The notes: a model not told the origin generated them from the letters alone. A DNA stretch of 24,899 bases from JAHDCJ01 sp039028895 (GCA_039028895.1 JBCCHF010000067.1:1-24899); one strand, 5' to 3'; positions 17,135 to 24,899 are shown, numbered from the stretch's first letter. Made by a program: numbers and translations.

Positions 17135-18481
17135 TTAGCGAATTACTACCTTTGTAGCAACTTGATTTTTATCTGTTTTAATCTTTAAATAGTAGACACC
17201 TGGCGCTAATGCTGGCAAATTCAGGTGTGCCAGTCTCGTTGGTTCGAAATACTGATTGACCATTAATTGTCCCAGGCTGTTAAACATTTGCACCTCTTCT
17301 ACCATAAATTTTTCCGTTTCAATATAGAATTGTCCGTTAGAAGGATTGGGGAAAACAGTAATGGTTTCATTCAGCTCAGGTACTTCAATTATCGATGTGG
17401 ACACTACATTTGTCACCCAGTCTGAGGGCACCACTCCCAGGACATCTAGATTTTCATCAACCATCAAAACTTCGTCAATTTTAACTTGCATCGGTACCTG
17501 CTGACCAGGCTGTAGCCCGCTAATATTGTCTTCCATGATAATATGCAAGGTCCCAATCTCACCGAACCCGGATATTGGAGTGTGATCGGTCCGTGTTAGA
17601 CCCAGTTCGAATTTAGATTCTTCGATATTATTATGCTCAATGGTCAGAATATCACTAAAATTAATCTGACTTACCCATGCTGTCTGGTCCCAAACGATGA
17701 AAATGGAACTTGCATCAATAAAGGTTGTGTCATAATCAATTGAAAAAGTGATACCATAAAAGTCGTCAACTGGCAACTGTTGTTCACCCAGAATAATCGG
17801 AATTTGATAGGCTGTCCCTTCCAATACAGAATCTTGCGCAAAAGCGAGGAAAAGTGGGGGATCGAAGCCTGGTGTTGCAGGCGAAAGGGAGTCAGGGGAA
17901 ACAAAGGAATGCACCTCATTATAGTTGGCTGAAATAGCATCAAGATCCATTGCATTGACGATTGAGTTCCCATCACAGTCAGCAAACGCGAAATCTGTCC
18001 CATTGGGGAATGTGGTCCCCCAGGGTTGCTGCAGCAGGTTGGGCTCCCATTCAATGCCCATCATCTGCCTTGGAGGGCCATTACTCTGAAAGGCATTCCC
18101 CAAATAAAGCAAGTCAACATTGTTGGCTATCCCGTTATTATTGATATCACCTGGCCAAACAATTTCAGGACCTGAGGCAGGAACAAAAATTGTTATACAA
18201 TCTGAGCAGCTTCCTCCTAAGAATCCTAAGACGGTAACGCATACATCCAGTGTATCAGTACCACTAAAACTTTGAATTGGCGAAGGCTGGTTAGTGGAAA
18301 CACCATTATCAAAGTCCCAGAAGTAGGTATAAGGCGGAGACAATGAATCCAGGTTTGTTACCTCAAACTGGTAGGTATCTGGTGAATTAAAGAAAGAAAC
18401 GGAAATATCGCCGCAAACCGTTTGGGAGAAAAGATTTGTGGCACTAAATCCAAATAAGCAAATCCAAAATATGTATTTCAT
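17135..18481 (-). CDS. T9SS-secreted protein with PKD, dockerin-like EF-hand pair and cohesin-like domain
   Basis: The frame reaches an ATG at 18511, but I place the start at 18481, where MKYIFWICLFGFSATNLFSQ is a clean signal peptide; residue numbers below count from 18511. A PKD domain spans about 33-112 (YTYFWDFDNGVSTNQPSP). Two dockerin-type-I-like calcium loops follow: GDINNNGIANNVDLLYLG (121-138) and DCDGNSIVNAMDLDAI (178-193), separated by a 40-residue insert with GPPR. A cohesin-like beta domain spans about 219-370 (YGITFSIDYDTTFIDASS, GFGEIGTLHI). A type A sorting domain ends the protein (about 383-458, VFPNPSNGQFYIE to NQVATKVVIR). It is exported by the T9SS. No catalytic domain is present, so it looks structural or adhesive. 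It is head-to-head with the ~470-residue unknown gene at 18714 across about 230 AT-rich bp. Confidence 0.85.
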   Translation of the reverse strand: MKYIFWICLFGFSATNLFSQTVCGDISVSFFNSPDTYQFEVTNLDSLSPPYTYFWDFDNGVSTNQPSPIQSFSGTDTLDVCVTVLGFLGGSCSDCITIFVPASGPEIVWPGDINNNGIANNVDLLYLGNAFQSNGPPRQMMGIEWEPNLLQQPWGTTFPNGTDFAFADCDGNSIVNAMDLDAISANYNEVHSFVSPDSLSPATPGFDPPLFLAFAQDSVLEGTAYQIPIILGEQQLPVDDFYGITFSIDYDTTFIDASSIFIVWDQTAWVSQINFSDILTIEHNNIEESKFELGLTRTDHTPISGFGEIGTLHIIMEDNISGLQPGQQVPMQVKIDEVLMVDENLDVLGVVPSDWVTNVVSTSIIEVPELNETITVFPNPSNGQFYIETEKFMVEEVQMFNSLGQLMVNQYFEPTRLAHLNLPALAPGVYYLKIKTDKNQVATKVVIR

Positions 18482-18713
18482 TAGCTTGTTTGTCATAACC
18501 TTATAGTGCATAGGATAAAGATTTACAATTTAAATGTACTTGGTATTCCTTCATCAACCAACTACTTTATTTACCATTTCTCACAATTATTTTACATTTT
18601 TACAACATCATATCAATCAAAAAAAATTACAATAATCTGTAAATCAAATATTTAACAGTCTATTTACAAGTAATAATTTCATTGTTTTATCAAAATTAAT
18701 TGACGCAAGCAAA

Positions 18714-20129
18714 ATGATTAACAGCAAATTAATTCAATTGATTCGAACTTTTTCATCTAGTGAGTTATTGGGGTTTCGCGATTTTGTGGCATCGCCCTAT
18801 TTCAATAAGAATAAAGAGCTGGAAGAATTTTACGCTTTTATCAAAAAGTTATACCCTCGTTTTCCGGAAAAGAAATTGCAAAGAGAATACGTTTATGCAT
18901 CCCTGTTTCCCGGAAAAAAATATGATGATAAGCACCTTAATTACCTAATGAGTTTTTTACTAAAGCTGGCAGAGCAATTTATTGGCATTCAACACTATAC
19001 CCATCAAAACAGTCTTCCTGAATTTCACATTCTTTCGTCTTTAATTGAACGAAAACTTGAAAAAAACTATCGATATACCCACAAGAAAACGACTACAAAA
19101 CTTAATAAGTCCGTTTTCAGGAATATTAATCATGACTATCAGCAATACCTGATGGCAGAAGCTTCTAACAGATATTTTTCGAACCAGCTTGCAAGAAGAC
19201 ACGACAATAGCCTTCAACTGGCAGCAGATCACTTTGACACATATTATCTCGGCAACAAATTGAAATATAGCTGTGAAATGGTCAACCGCAAAAATGTAAT
19301 CTCAGTCGAATATGAAATTCATTTGCTGGAAGAAATCAAGCAGCACTTAAGCCAATACCCTCATGAAGATCACCCGGCAATTCACATATACCATACGATA
19401 TTATTGATGCTGACTGAAGAAGACAGCACCCGACATTTTGAAAAATTAAAGGAATTGCTCGATACAAAAAGACGATTTTTCCCCAAGACAGAAATGTTAG
19501 AATTTTTCCAATATGCTCTTAATTTTTGTATCCGGAAGATTAACAAAGGAGAACCAAGGTTTCTGGAGGAATCCATAAACCTTTACCTTAAAGGGATTGA
19601 CACAGCAGTGCTATTAGATAATGGCGTACTCTCTCCCTGGGCCTACAAAAATGTTATTGCAGCAGGGCTCCGCCTTAAACGATTTGACTGGGTTGAAGAA
19701 TTTATTGTTGACTATAATGAGAAATTGGCTCAGGGTTTCAGACAGAATGCCCTGCACTACAATCTGGCCGAATTGAATTTTTATAAAAAGGCATACGAAA
19801 AGGCACAGGACCACCTCAACCAAGTAGTGTATAGTGATATTTACATCAACCTCGACAGCAAAAAAATGCTCTTAAAGATTTTTTATGAATCCGGTGAAGA
19901 AGAAGCCTTGTTCTCCTTGCTTGCCGCTTACCAGATATTCATTAAACGCAATAAACTAATCTCCTCAAAGGTGAAAGAACATTATCTAAACTTTCATAAA
20001 ATCCTATATCAGCTATCAAGAAATAGTCCTCGCCAAATGGCTTCCTTACCCGAAAGATTGGCAAAAATGGAATCAGTAGCGGACCGTAATTGGTTGAAAC
20101 GGACTTATGACAAAATCAAGGTTATTTAA
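18714..20129 (+). CDS. Unrecognised ~470-residue helical protein, copy 1 of a paralogous pair
   Basis: I cannot assign a function. The 471 residues have no signal peptide or membrane helix, so a cytoplasmic place is likely. The whole chain appears alpha-helical, with repeats resembling TPR-like hairpins in the second half (YNLAELNFYKKAYEKAQDHL). It is similar over its full length to the protein at 22130-23548. Shared marks are the N-terminal F..F..SPYFN (residues 21-31), YDD....LM..LLKL near residue 75, LNFCIR.IN, LSPW..KN.I..GLRL, and LDSK..LLK..YE.GE.EAL. Conserved aromatic and Arg/Lys positions suggest a binding scaffold rather than an enzyme. Its stop codon interlocks with the stop of the converging STAS gene. 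It is divergent from the PKD/dockerin/cohesin gene, which it might control or serve (speculation). Confidence 0.75.
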   Translation: MINSKLIQLIRTFSSSELLGFRDFVASPYFNKNKELEEFYAFIKKLYPRFPEKKLQREYVYASLFPGKKYDDKHLNYLMSFLLKLAEQFIGIQHYTHQNSLPEFHILSSLIERKLEKNYRYTHKKTTTKLNKSVFRNINHDYQQYLMAEASNRYFSNQLARRHDNSLQLAADHFDTYYLGNKLKYSCEMVNRKNVISVEYEIHLLEEIKQHLSQYPHEDHPAIHIYHTILLMLTEEDSTRHFEKLKELLDTKRRFFPKTEMLEFFQYALNFCIRKINKGEPRFLEESINLYLKGIDTAVLLDNGVLSPWAYKNVIAAGLRLKRFDWVEEFIVDYNEKLAQGFRQNALHYNLAELNFYKKAYEKAQDHLNQVVYSDIYINLDSKKMLLKIFYESGEEEALFSLLAAYQIFIKRNKLISSKVKEHYLNFHKILYQLSRNSPRQMASLPERLAKMESVADRNWLKRTYDKIKVI

Positions 20130-20464
20130 CTTATGGAGGCCTTGGCTTCGAATTCGTTATAAAACAACTCTAAGACCGTATCCAGTTTTGTCATTTTCAG
20201 AATCTCATCAACTTTTGGTGAAGGATTCAAAATTGCTATTTTCCCTTTTGTTTCCAGCACTGCATTGCGCAAAGCTAACAACTCCCCTATTCCGCTTGAA
20301 TCGATATAGTCGACCTTGGAAAGGTTGATCATAAATCTTTTGGTGCCATCATCCAGAAACCTTTTAACTTGATCTGAAATCTCTTTTGCACCATCTGAAA
20401 GCGTCAATTTTCCTTCTGGTTGTACAATCGCTATTCCCTGTTCTTTTTTAACTTTTAAATTCAT
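20126..20464 (-). CDS. STAS-domain protein, anti-sigma factor antagonist-like
   Basis: This 112-residue protein is a single STAS domain of SpoIIAA/RsbV type. The hallmark DSSGIGELL has Asp55, Ser56 and Ser57; one of the serines is the phosphorylated residue in the family. The order of strands (IAIVQPEGKLTL, RFMINLSKVDYID, GKIAILNPSPKV) and the helix after DSSG fit well. In the family, the unphosphorylated form binds an anti-sigma factor/kinase and frees a sigma factor or another partner. No RsbW-like kinase, phosphatase or sigma gene lies in the window, so the partner is elsewhere. It overlaps the converging gene at 18714-20129 by 4 bp at the stop codons. Confidence 0.9.
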   Translation of the reverse strand: MNLKVKKEQGIAIVQPEGKLTLSDGAKEISDQVKRFLDDGTKRFMINLSKVDYIDSSGIGELLALRNAVLETKGKIAILNPSPKVDEILKMTKLDTVLELFYNEFEAKASIS

Positions 20465-20784
20465 TTCAAGTACTGTTTGTCAAGGAGTTAATGTAAGCAA
20501 TTAAGTCACGATAACAAAAGACAATGTATGTAGATTGAAAACTATCATATGTTAATTATCAACTAAATAATATCATTTTTCATTAATTTTATCAGGGTAC
20601 ACATTCGCTGAAAAGCGAATGATTGTTAAGTATCAGACAAAACAAAAGAGCTACTCAATCAAAACTCCCCAAACTATGACCTTATGTTAGCCGTCACAAT
20701 TAAGACATTTTTCAATAAAAACTATTCTTGGGTGGTTTGATATTTAGCTGAAAGACATCTCCTAACATTTTTAAAACTCAAAGC
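20465..20784. other. 320-bp gap between divergent genes, with one strong hairpin
   Basis: The AT-rich gap separates the STAS gene (minus) and the carbohydrate-binding-like gene (plus). No open frame of any likely coding value and no exact TAnnTTTG promoter was seen on either strand. The only clear structure is the perfect hairpin at 20602-20621. Confidence 0.6.
20602..20621. repeat. Perfect 8-bp hairpin with GAAA tetraloop
   Basis: CATTCGCT (20602-20609), GAAA loop (20610-20613), AGCGAATG (20614-20621). In plus-strand RNA this gives an 8-bp stem closed by a GNRA loop. It has no T-run after it and lies between divergent genes, so a terminator role is unlikely. A leader structure or a protein-binding site is possible. 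Confidence 0.5.
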
Positions 20785-21387
20785 ATGGAAAGGTATTTGG
20801 CTAGTTTCGGACTTATCGTCCTTGCATTTTTCTGGATTAGTGAAACCCCCGGAAAAAAGCCCGTAATCATTAACAATTTTGACAGTCCAACAGGATTTGA
20901 AGAGTTCACTTACTCTGGTCCTGATCCTGGAGCTGTAAAAGCAAAAACCGACCTTTGCCAGACTGGTGAATATGACAATTGTGCCTATCAGGGTGAAAAT
21001 GCCAGATGGATCGAATGGAATTTAGGTGACCACGAATGGTATGGCTGGGGAATGCATCTGAGAGGATTTGATACCAAAGGCATGAAATTTTTGACCTTCT
21101 CAGTAAGAGGAGAACTTGGAAACGAGCGTTTTCTGATCAAGATGCGCGATTCCGATGGTAATGAAGTTGGCTTTAACTCTAATCACTATAATGAAATCAC
21201 CAACCAGTGGACAGAGATGATTGTGCCATTACGTGACTTTCAAAGAGCCAATGAAGAATTCAATCTTAACTCGCTGGATAACATTAACCTTGGCTTTAAT
21301 ACCCTGAGCGCCGGTAAAAAAGGAAAGATTTATATTGATAACTTCAAGCTGGAGCCAAGATTGGTTTATGGCACGAGGAACAACTAA
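20785..21387 (+). CDS. Secreted carbohydrate-binding-like protein (CBM11/CIA30-type beta-sandwich)
   Basis: This 200-residue protein has an N-terminal hydrophobic stretch (ASFGLIVLAFFWIS, about 5-18) that could be a signal peptide or anchor; the cleavage site is not clear. The rest is one beta-sandwich domain: INNFDSPTGFEEF at the start, WYGWGMHLRGFDTKGMKFLTFSVRG in the middle, then WTEMIVPLRDFQR and a final IYIDNFKL. This order (FD at the start, 'W..i.ipl.dF' and 'iyiDni.l' at the end) is typical of galactose-binding-like folds such as CBM11 and CIA30-type domains. No catalytic domain is attached. A role in binding glycans outside the cytoplasm is an inference. It stands alone on the plus strand, with a terminator 16 bp past the stop that serves mainly the opposite strand. 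Confidence 0.65.
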   Translation: MERYLASFGLIVLAFFWISETPGKKPVIINNFDSPTGFEEFTYSGPDPGAVKAKTDLCQTGEYDNCAYQGENARWIEWNLGDHEWYGWGMHLRGFDTKGMKFLTFSVRGELGNERFLIKMRDSDGNEVGFNSNHYNEITNQWTEMIVPLRDFQRANEEFNLNSLDNINLGFNTLSAGKKGKIYIDNFKLEPRLVYGTRNN

Positions 21388-21402
21388 ATCAATAAAAACA
21401 AA

Positions 21403-21429
21403 AAGGGCAGAATAAATTCATCTGCCCTT
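21403..21429 (-). terminator. Rho-independent terminator, best on the minus strand
   Basis: A perfect 9-bp stem AAGGGCAGA (21403-21411) pairs with TCTGCCCTT (21421-21429), with a 9-nt loop. On the minus strand it is followed by a T-rich tail (TTTGTTTTTATTG), so it ends the gene at 21477-21860. On the plus strand the T-run is weak, but it may still serve the gene ending at 21387. Confidence 0.78.
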
Positions 21430-21476
21430 GACATATCTAGTTATAAACCCTGAACACGGGTTTAATCTTTAAGCTT

Positions 21477-21860
21477 CTAATGTTGGTTAATACCAATTGA
21501 GGCATAACCTGACATTCCACTCCTTACATTGGTGACCACGGCTACTACTCTGGTTCCCGGATCTACAGTCAAAGCGATGCCTTCGCCAAGCGGATCTCCA
21601 GCTGCACCATACCATTTTACATCAAACAAGTAACTGTCGAAACTATGGTAATCTCCTGTATTTTTATCGTAAGCAATAATTACCCACTGACCAGTAGTTG
21701 ACATTGGAAAGGTGAAAAATGCCACATCTATACTTTCAGTTTGTATTTCATTTGACGTTCCTTGTATGTAAGGGGAAAGGGTTTGTTTTTGAGCTACAGC
21801 AAAATTGAATGCAACAAAACAAATTACCATAGTCAAAATCGGCTTAAGGATAGTTTTCAT
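21477..21860 (-). CDS. Small secreted beta-rich protein of unknown function
   Basis: The open frame reaches an ATG at 21884, but the Met at 21860 gives a standard signal peptide, MKTILKPILTMVICFVAFNF, ending near AVAQ, so I choose that start (127 residues). The mature part (about 105 residues) has alternating hydrophobic strands (IDVAFFTFPM, GQWVIIAYDKNTGDYHSF, TRVVAVVTNV) typical of a small beta-sandwich. It has no cysteines or catalytic motif. I do not recognise the family. It is a single gene with its own strong terminator downstream, and the gap upstream to the ~470-residue gene is about 270 bp. Confidence 0.6.
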   Translation of the reverse strand: MKTILKPILTMVICFVAFNFAVAQKQTLSPYIQGTSNEIQTESIDVAFFTFPMSTTGQWVIIAYDKNTGDYHSFDSYLFDVKWYGAAGDPLGEGIALTVDPGTRVVAVVTNVRSGMSGYASIGINQH

Positions 21861-22092
21861 AATTGTGTTTTTTTGACCAGGCATTAGACCTGGATTAATT
21901 GGTTATGTTTTTAAAGTGGTTTTGCCAAACGACATCAAAAAAATGGATATAACGATTGGCATACGATCTCACTAGATGTCAAAAAGCTTGCCTCAATGAT
22001 AAAACTGGTATCGCAACAGCTACCTAACTGCAAAATTGATTCAAAAAAAACATCCTTAAGCACTGATAATCAATATTATAAGTTTTTAATGT

Positions 22093-22115
22093 AAAAAAAA
22101 TATGACGATCCATAT
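22093..22115 (-). terminator. Possible weak terminator after the second ~470-residue gene
   Basis: On the minus strand, ATATG (22115-22111) and CATAT (22104-22100) can form a short AT-rich stem around a 6-nt loop, followed by a run of T (22100-22093). The stem is weak, so this is a low-confidence call. Confidence 0.35.
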
Positions 22116-22129
22116 TTTGGATAGGAATC

Positions 22130-23548
22130 CTATAAAAACATCTCAATCTTTTCTTTTACCCAGGCTTTATCGGCTATTTGTTCGGTAGCATTGATCTGTT
22201 CTAATAACGAACTCGCACGTTTTTTCTGGCCTGGCAGAATGCGGGTGGCTTTTCGGGTAAACCGGATTAAATTGGAAAAATTACGCTTATGCCTTTCTGA
22301 AATATTCTTTTTTCTCCTCAAGAAAACCCTGAAACTATCCATAAGGCTGTACAAGGCTTCAAACTCGCCCAGTTCATAGTAACTTTTCAATAAAAGTGCT
22401 TTTGAGTCAAGATTATAAAAGACGTCGTCGTACTCCACCTTCTGCAGTAGCTCAAGTACCTTGTCGTAGTTTTTTTGGTAAAAATTGAAATAAGCCAGAT
22501 TATAGACATAAGCATTTTCACGATATTCCGGAACGATCTGATCCTTAAATGCCTGCATAAATTCACCTACCCATTCAATCTCCCCTAGCCTTAAGCCAAT
22601 GACTATAATATTTTTAAACGTCCAGGGTGAAAGAAAATCACGTCTTACGATAATGCCTTTCTCGATCATCGACTGGTAGATATCAAGACTCATCCGCAAA
22701 TAATCGCCGCTCTGGTTGATTCTTCTGATACAAAAGTTAAGCACGTAAATATGCATATCATAAGCCTCGATCTTAGTAAATTGTTGTGAATATTGCTTTA
22801 ACAGATCCCATGCTTCCAGAAAGTGTAATTCCTGGTTTTGCTCATCTAAAAATGTATTTAAAATGGCATAATAGATCTTAATGGCAGGGACATCTTCATA
22901 AGTATTCTGGTTAAGATGGACCAAAACCTCTTCAAACATGGGAATTTGGTACTCTGAACCTAAGATGGATTCATTATTTAGCATCACACAGCAAATCCTC
23001 AACTTTTCTGCTATGTAAAAAGTATCAAGATATAACCCTGATTTTTCAAGGCTTTCCGCAAAATCACGTTTTCGCTGTGCCACGAAGTGGAGATATAATT
23101 CAGATTCGGTGCGAAAATGACGAAAATAATACCGAGCATCTTTTACCCCTTCTTCACCCAGGTATCTTTCAGTTAATATCTTGGTGCCCTTAAAATGTTT
23201 GTTCAGCCCACGTTCATTATACCGTTCAAGAAGGTTTAACTGGAAGCCACTTTTATCCTTTCGGAAATGGTGAATAACTAAAAACTCTTCTATTAACTTT
23301 AAAAGATCACTCATTAAATGCCTGAACTTACCGTCATCATATGGAAGGGCCCCAAATACAGCATTAAAAATGTCCATTTTTGAAAAAGTATCAAACGCGT
23401 CATTCTGACGAAATTCCCACAGAATTTCGAAGATTTTGACCATTCTGGGATGCTCATTAAAATATGGTGACCGGACAAAACGATCAAAGGCGATCAACTC
23501 TCTGGCTGATAAATTTTGAAATAAGATGAGTAATTTGGAATTCTCCAT
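22130..23548 (-). CDS. Unrecognised ~470-residue helical protein, copy 2 of a paralogous pair
   Basis: This 472-residue protein is similar over its full length to the product of 18714-20129 and of nearly equal length, so the two share one fold. It has no signal peptide or membrane helix. The conserved marks are F.RFVRSPYFN (about 22-32), YDD...RHLMSDLLKL (about 75-89), SEYQIPMFEEV, LNFCIRRIN, FLSPWTFKNIIVIGLRL, and LDSKALLLKSYYELGEFEAL. The tail is basic (RKKNISERHKRNFSNLIRFTRKATR) and could bind nucleic acid or pack as helices. Function is unknown. It is divergent from the SprB-repeat adhesin gene, mirroring copy 1 and its secreted neighbour. A possible promoter, TATTTTTG, lies at 23697-23704. 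Confidence 0.75.
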   Translation of the reverse strand: MENSKLLILFQNLSARELIAFDRFVRSPYFNEHPRMVKIFEILWEFRQNDAFDTFSKMDIFNAVFGALPYDDGKFRHLMSDLLKLIEEFLVIHHFRKDKSGFQLNLLERYNERGLNKHFKGTKILTERYLGEEGVKDARYYFRHFRTESELYLHFVAQRKRDFAESLEKSGLYLDTFYIAEKLRICCVMLNNESILGSEYQIPMFEEVLVHLNQNTYEDVPAIKIYYAILNTFLDEQNQELHFLEAWDLLKQYSQQFTKIEAYDMHIYVLNFCIRRINQSGDYLRMSLDIYQSMIEKGIIVRRDFLSPWTFKNIIVIGLRLGEIEWVGEFMQAFKDQIVPEYRENAYVYNLAYFNFYQKNYDKVLELLQKVEYDDVFYNLDSKALLLKSYYELGEFEALYSLMDSFRVFLRRKKNISERHKRNFSNLIRFTRKATRILPGQKKRASSLLEQINATEQIADKAWVKEKIEMFL

Positions 23549-23696
23549 TTTCGTCCAACAGTTTTAGATGCAAAAATTGTTTACTTCAATTCGAAATAAA
23601 AACAAACACATCTCGACAAATATTCATTTATGCCACCAAAGCACTAATAAAAAACAAGCAATAAAAGATAATAGACAATATTAAAACAAAAATTTA

Positions 23697-23724
23697 CAAA
23701 AATATGCTGCCGACAAATACACAA
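23697..23724 (-). promoter_or_regulatory. Possible promoter for the second ~470-residue gene
   Basis: On the minus strand, TATTTTTG (23704-23697) fits the -7 box TAnnTTTG. A TTG (23724-23722) lies 17 nt upstream, 2 nt closer than in the two best promoters here. The TTG is part of a 10-bp palindrome, ACAAATTTGT (23721-23730). The leader would be about 145 nt. Confidence 0.35.
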
Positions 23725-23803
23725 ATTTGTACTTTTTTTTCATTCAAAATCCATGCACTTTTGCTATCGTAGGATTATAACTAGAACTGCAAATAGCCAT
23801 AAC

Positions 23804-24899
23804 ATGAAAAAACCTGTACAAGGATTGAGAAGAAAAACAAGAATTAGCAGACCATATTTCGCCATTTTGACATTTGTTATTGGCCTTTCAATGTTAAGTT
23901 TGAAAAGCTATGGTCAATGTTCATTTGATTTCATGAATGAAACCAGTGTATTTTGCGCTGGAGGTGCTGACGGGACGGCAGAAGTTATTGCCACAACAGC
24001 TAATCCACCATTCACCTATATGTGGAATGACCCTGGTGCTCAAACCACCCAAATGGCCACTGGTTTGGTCGCAGGAGCTTACCAGGTTTCCGTTTCAGAC
24101 AATGCAGGTTGCAGCTTCACAGAAATTGCCGTTATTTTCGAACCGACACCTGTTAATGTTACTGTCGGAAGCATATTGCCAGACGATTGCGGAACCTGCA
24201 CAGGCTCTGTGTCGATGTTTGTTACCGGAGGTACAGCTCCTTACATTTACGAATGGTCTAACGGGGTAATTTTAACAGCCACTCAAACCGGGCTTTGTGC
24301 CGGAAACTATTGCTTTTCAATTACAGACGCCAATGGTTGTTTGCAAACTTCACAGGTCACGGTCAGCGATGCCTCATCTTCATTGTCAGCAACTGTAACT
24401 ATTGATAATGGTATATCGTGTTTTGGAAATTTTGATGGGCAGGCAACTGTAAATGCTACTGGAGGCGTGCCACCTTATGATTACTTGTGGTTTAATGGGG
24501 AAAATACAATGACTGCAGCCTCTTTGCCGGGTGGGCAAGTAGCAGTTACAGTGGTCGATAATTCGGGATGCTTCTTTGTAGAAACATGTGTGGAAATTCC
24601 AGCCCCGAGTGAGATTCAGGCTATTACCCAAAACACAACTCCTGCCTTCTGTAATGATTGCGATGGAAGCGCCATGTTAACCGTTTTTGGCGGATCACCA
24701 CCTTACGATTTTCTCTGGAATAACGGTAGTACGGAGATGAACCCTGATGACCTTTGTCCCGGAGTTTACAACCCTACAATTACAGATCAATTGGGCTGTT
24801 CTGTCGTACATACCGTTATTATTGGAAGTACTTCATTACATATGGTCGACTCAGTAACCATAGATCAGCCAATATCCTGCTTTGGAGCTTCAGATGCCA
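23804..24899 (+). CDS. SprB-repeat extracellular adhesin, 5' part (3' end outside window)
   Basis: The frame is open from ATG 23804 to the window edge (365 codons, partial). The long basic N-terminus (MKKPVQGLRRKTRISR) is followed by a hydrophobic stretch and a cleavage site near SYGQ (about residue 38), a signal peptide of the extended type seen on large Bacteroidota surface proteins. At least four SprB-type repeats of about 75-80 residues follow, starting near residues 44, 117, 190 and 268, with a fifth beginning at about 342. Each has C.G..DG/tG.a...a.GG.pPY.Y.W.nG, a GL..G.Y.v.v.D..GC end and a linker. In Flavobacterium johnsoniae, such repeats form the mobile gliding adhesin SprB, carried by the T9SS. 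Here a surface adhesin is likely; gliding cannot be told. It is divergent from the second ~470-residue gene. Confidence 0.85.
   Translation, partial: MKKPVQGLRRKTRISRPYFAILTFVIGLSMLSLKSYGQCSFDFMNETSVFCAGGADGTAEVIATTANPPFTYMWNDPGAQTTQMATGLVAGAYQVSVSDNAGCSFTEIAVIFEPTPVNVTVGSILPDDCGTCTGSVSMFVTGGTAPYIYEWSNGVILTATQTGLCAGNYCFSITDANGCLQTSQVTVSDASSSLSATVTIDNGISCFGNFDGQATVNATGGVPPYDYLWFNGENTMTAASLPGGQVAVTVVDNSGCFFVETCVEIPAPSEIQAITQNTTPAFCNDCDGSAMLTVFGGSPPYDFLWNNGSTEMNPDDLCPGVYNPTITDQLGCSVVHTVIIGSTSLHMVDSVTIDQPISCFGASDA

Noticed and set aside
20126..20464. A local sigma-factor partner-switching operon around the STAS gene
   Set aside because: No RsbW-like kinase, PP2C phosphatase or sigma factor is found on either side.
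23756..23763. CACTTTTG as -7 box for the SprB-repeat gene
   Set aside because: The first base departs from the consensus, and the nearest TTG is 26 nt upstream, outside the usual spacing.
23930..24899. Regular repeats suggestive of a CRISPR array or tandem DNA repeat
   Set aside because: The periodicity (about 75-80 codons) is at protein level, with varied DNA, and matches SprB-type domains in an open frame.

Overview
The window reads as a chromosomal segment of a Bacteroidota bacterium, most likely of the Saprospiria (Saprospiraceae/Lewinellaceae type). The evidence is: large secreted proteins with PKD, SprB-type and Kazal-like modules and C-terminal type IX secretion (T9SS) sorting domains; a membrane-spanning propeller/triple-Tyr/LuxR-HTH regulator; a GH97 enzyme; AT-rich gaps; and two good matches to the Bacteroidota promoter form TTG-N19-TAnnTTTG. 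The genus is not determinable from the sequence alone. No tRNA, rRNA, CRISPR array, insertion sequence or phage gene was seen.

Left part (1-10395), carbohydrate use. Two paralogous secreted clan GH-A glycoside hydrolases (1-1725, cut by the window edge, and 4830-6683) lie on the minus strand. Between them, on the plus strand, sits a 956-residue one-component transmembrane regulator (1908-4778) that is divergent from the first hydrolase. Two small secreted proteins (184 and 141 residues, the second SPOR-like) follow, then a GH97 alpha-glucosidase-type lipoprotein (8347-10395) with the full inverting catalytic set. No SusC/SusD pair lies in the window, so this is a partial or atypical glycan locus.

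Middle part (10559-14097), housekeeping. It holds xseB and xseA (exodeoxyribonuclease VII, overlapping, minus strand), a membrane-anchored HExxH metallopeptidase (plus strand), a bidirectional terminator, and sucC (minus strand) with a well-formed promoter.

Right part (14353-24899), cell surface and unknowns. There are two T9SS-type extracellular proteins. One has PKD domains, a Kazal-like module and an SdrD-B-like module. The other has PKD, paired dockerin-like EF-hand loops and a cohesin-like domain. A STAS-domain protein, a stand-alone carbohydrate-binding-like secreted protein, a small secreted beta-rich protein and the 5' part of an SprB-repeat adhesin complete the set. Two full-length paralogs of an unrecognised ~470-residue helical protein family (18714-20129 plus and 22130-23548 minus) face each other. 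Each is head-to-head with a gene for a large secreted modular protein. This repeated pairing is the most interesting unexplained arrangement here.
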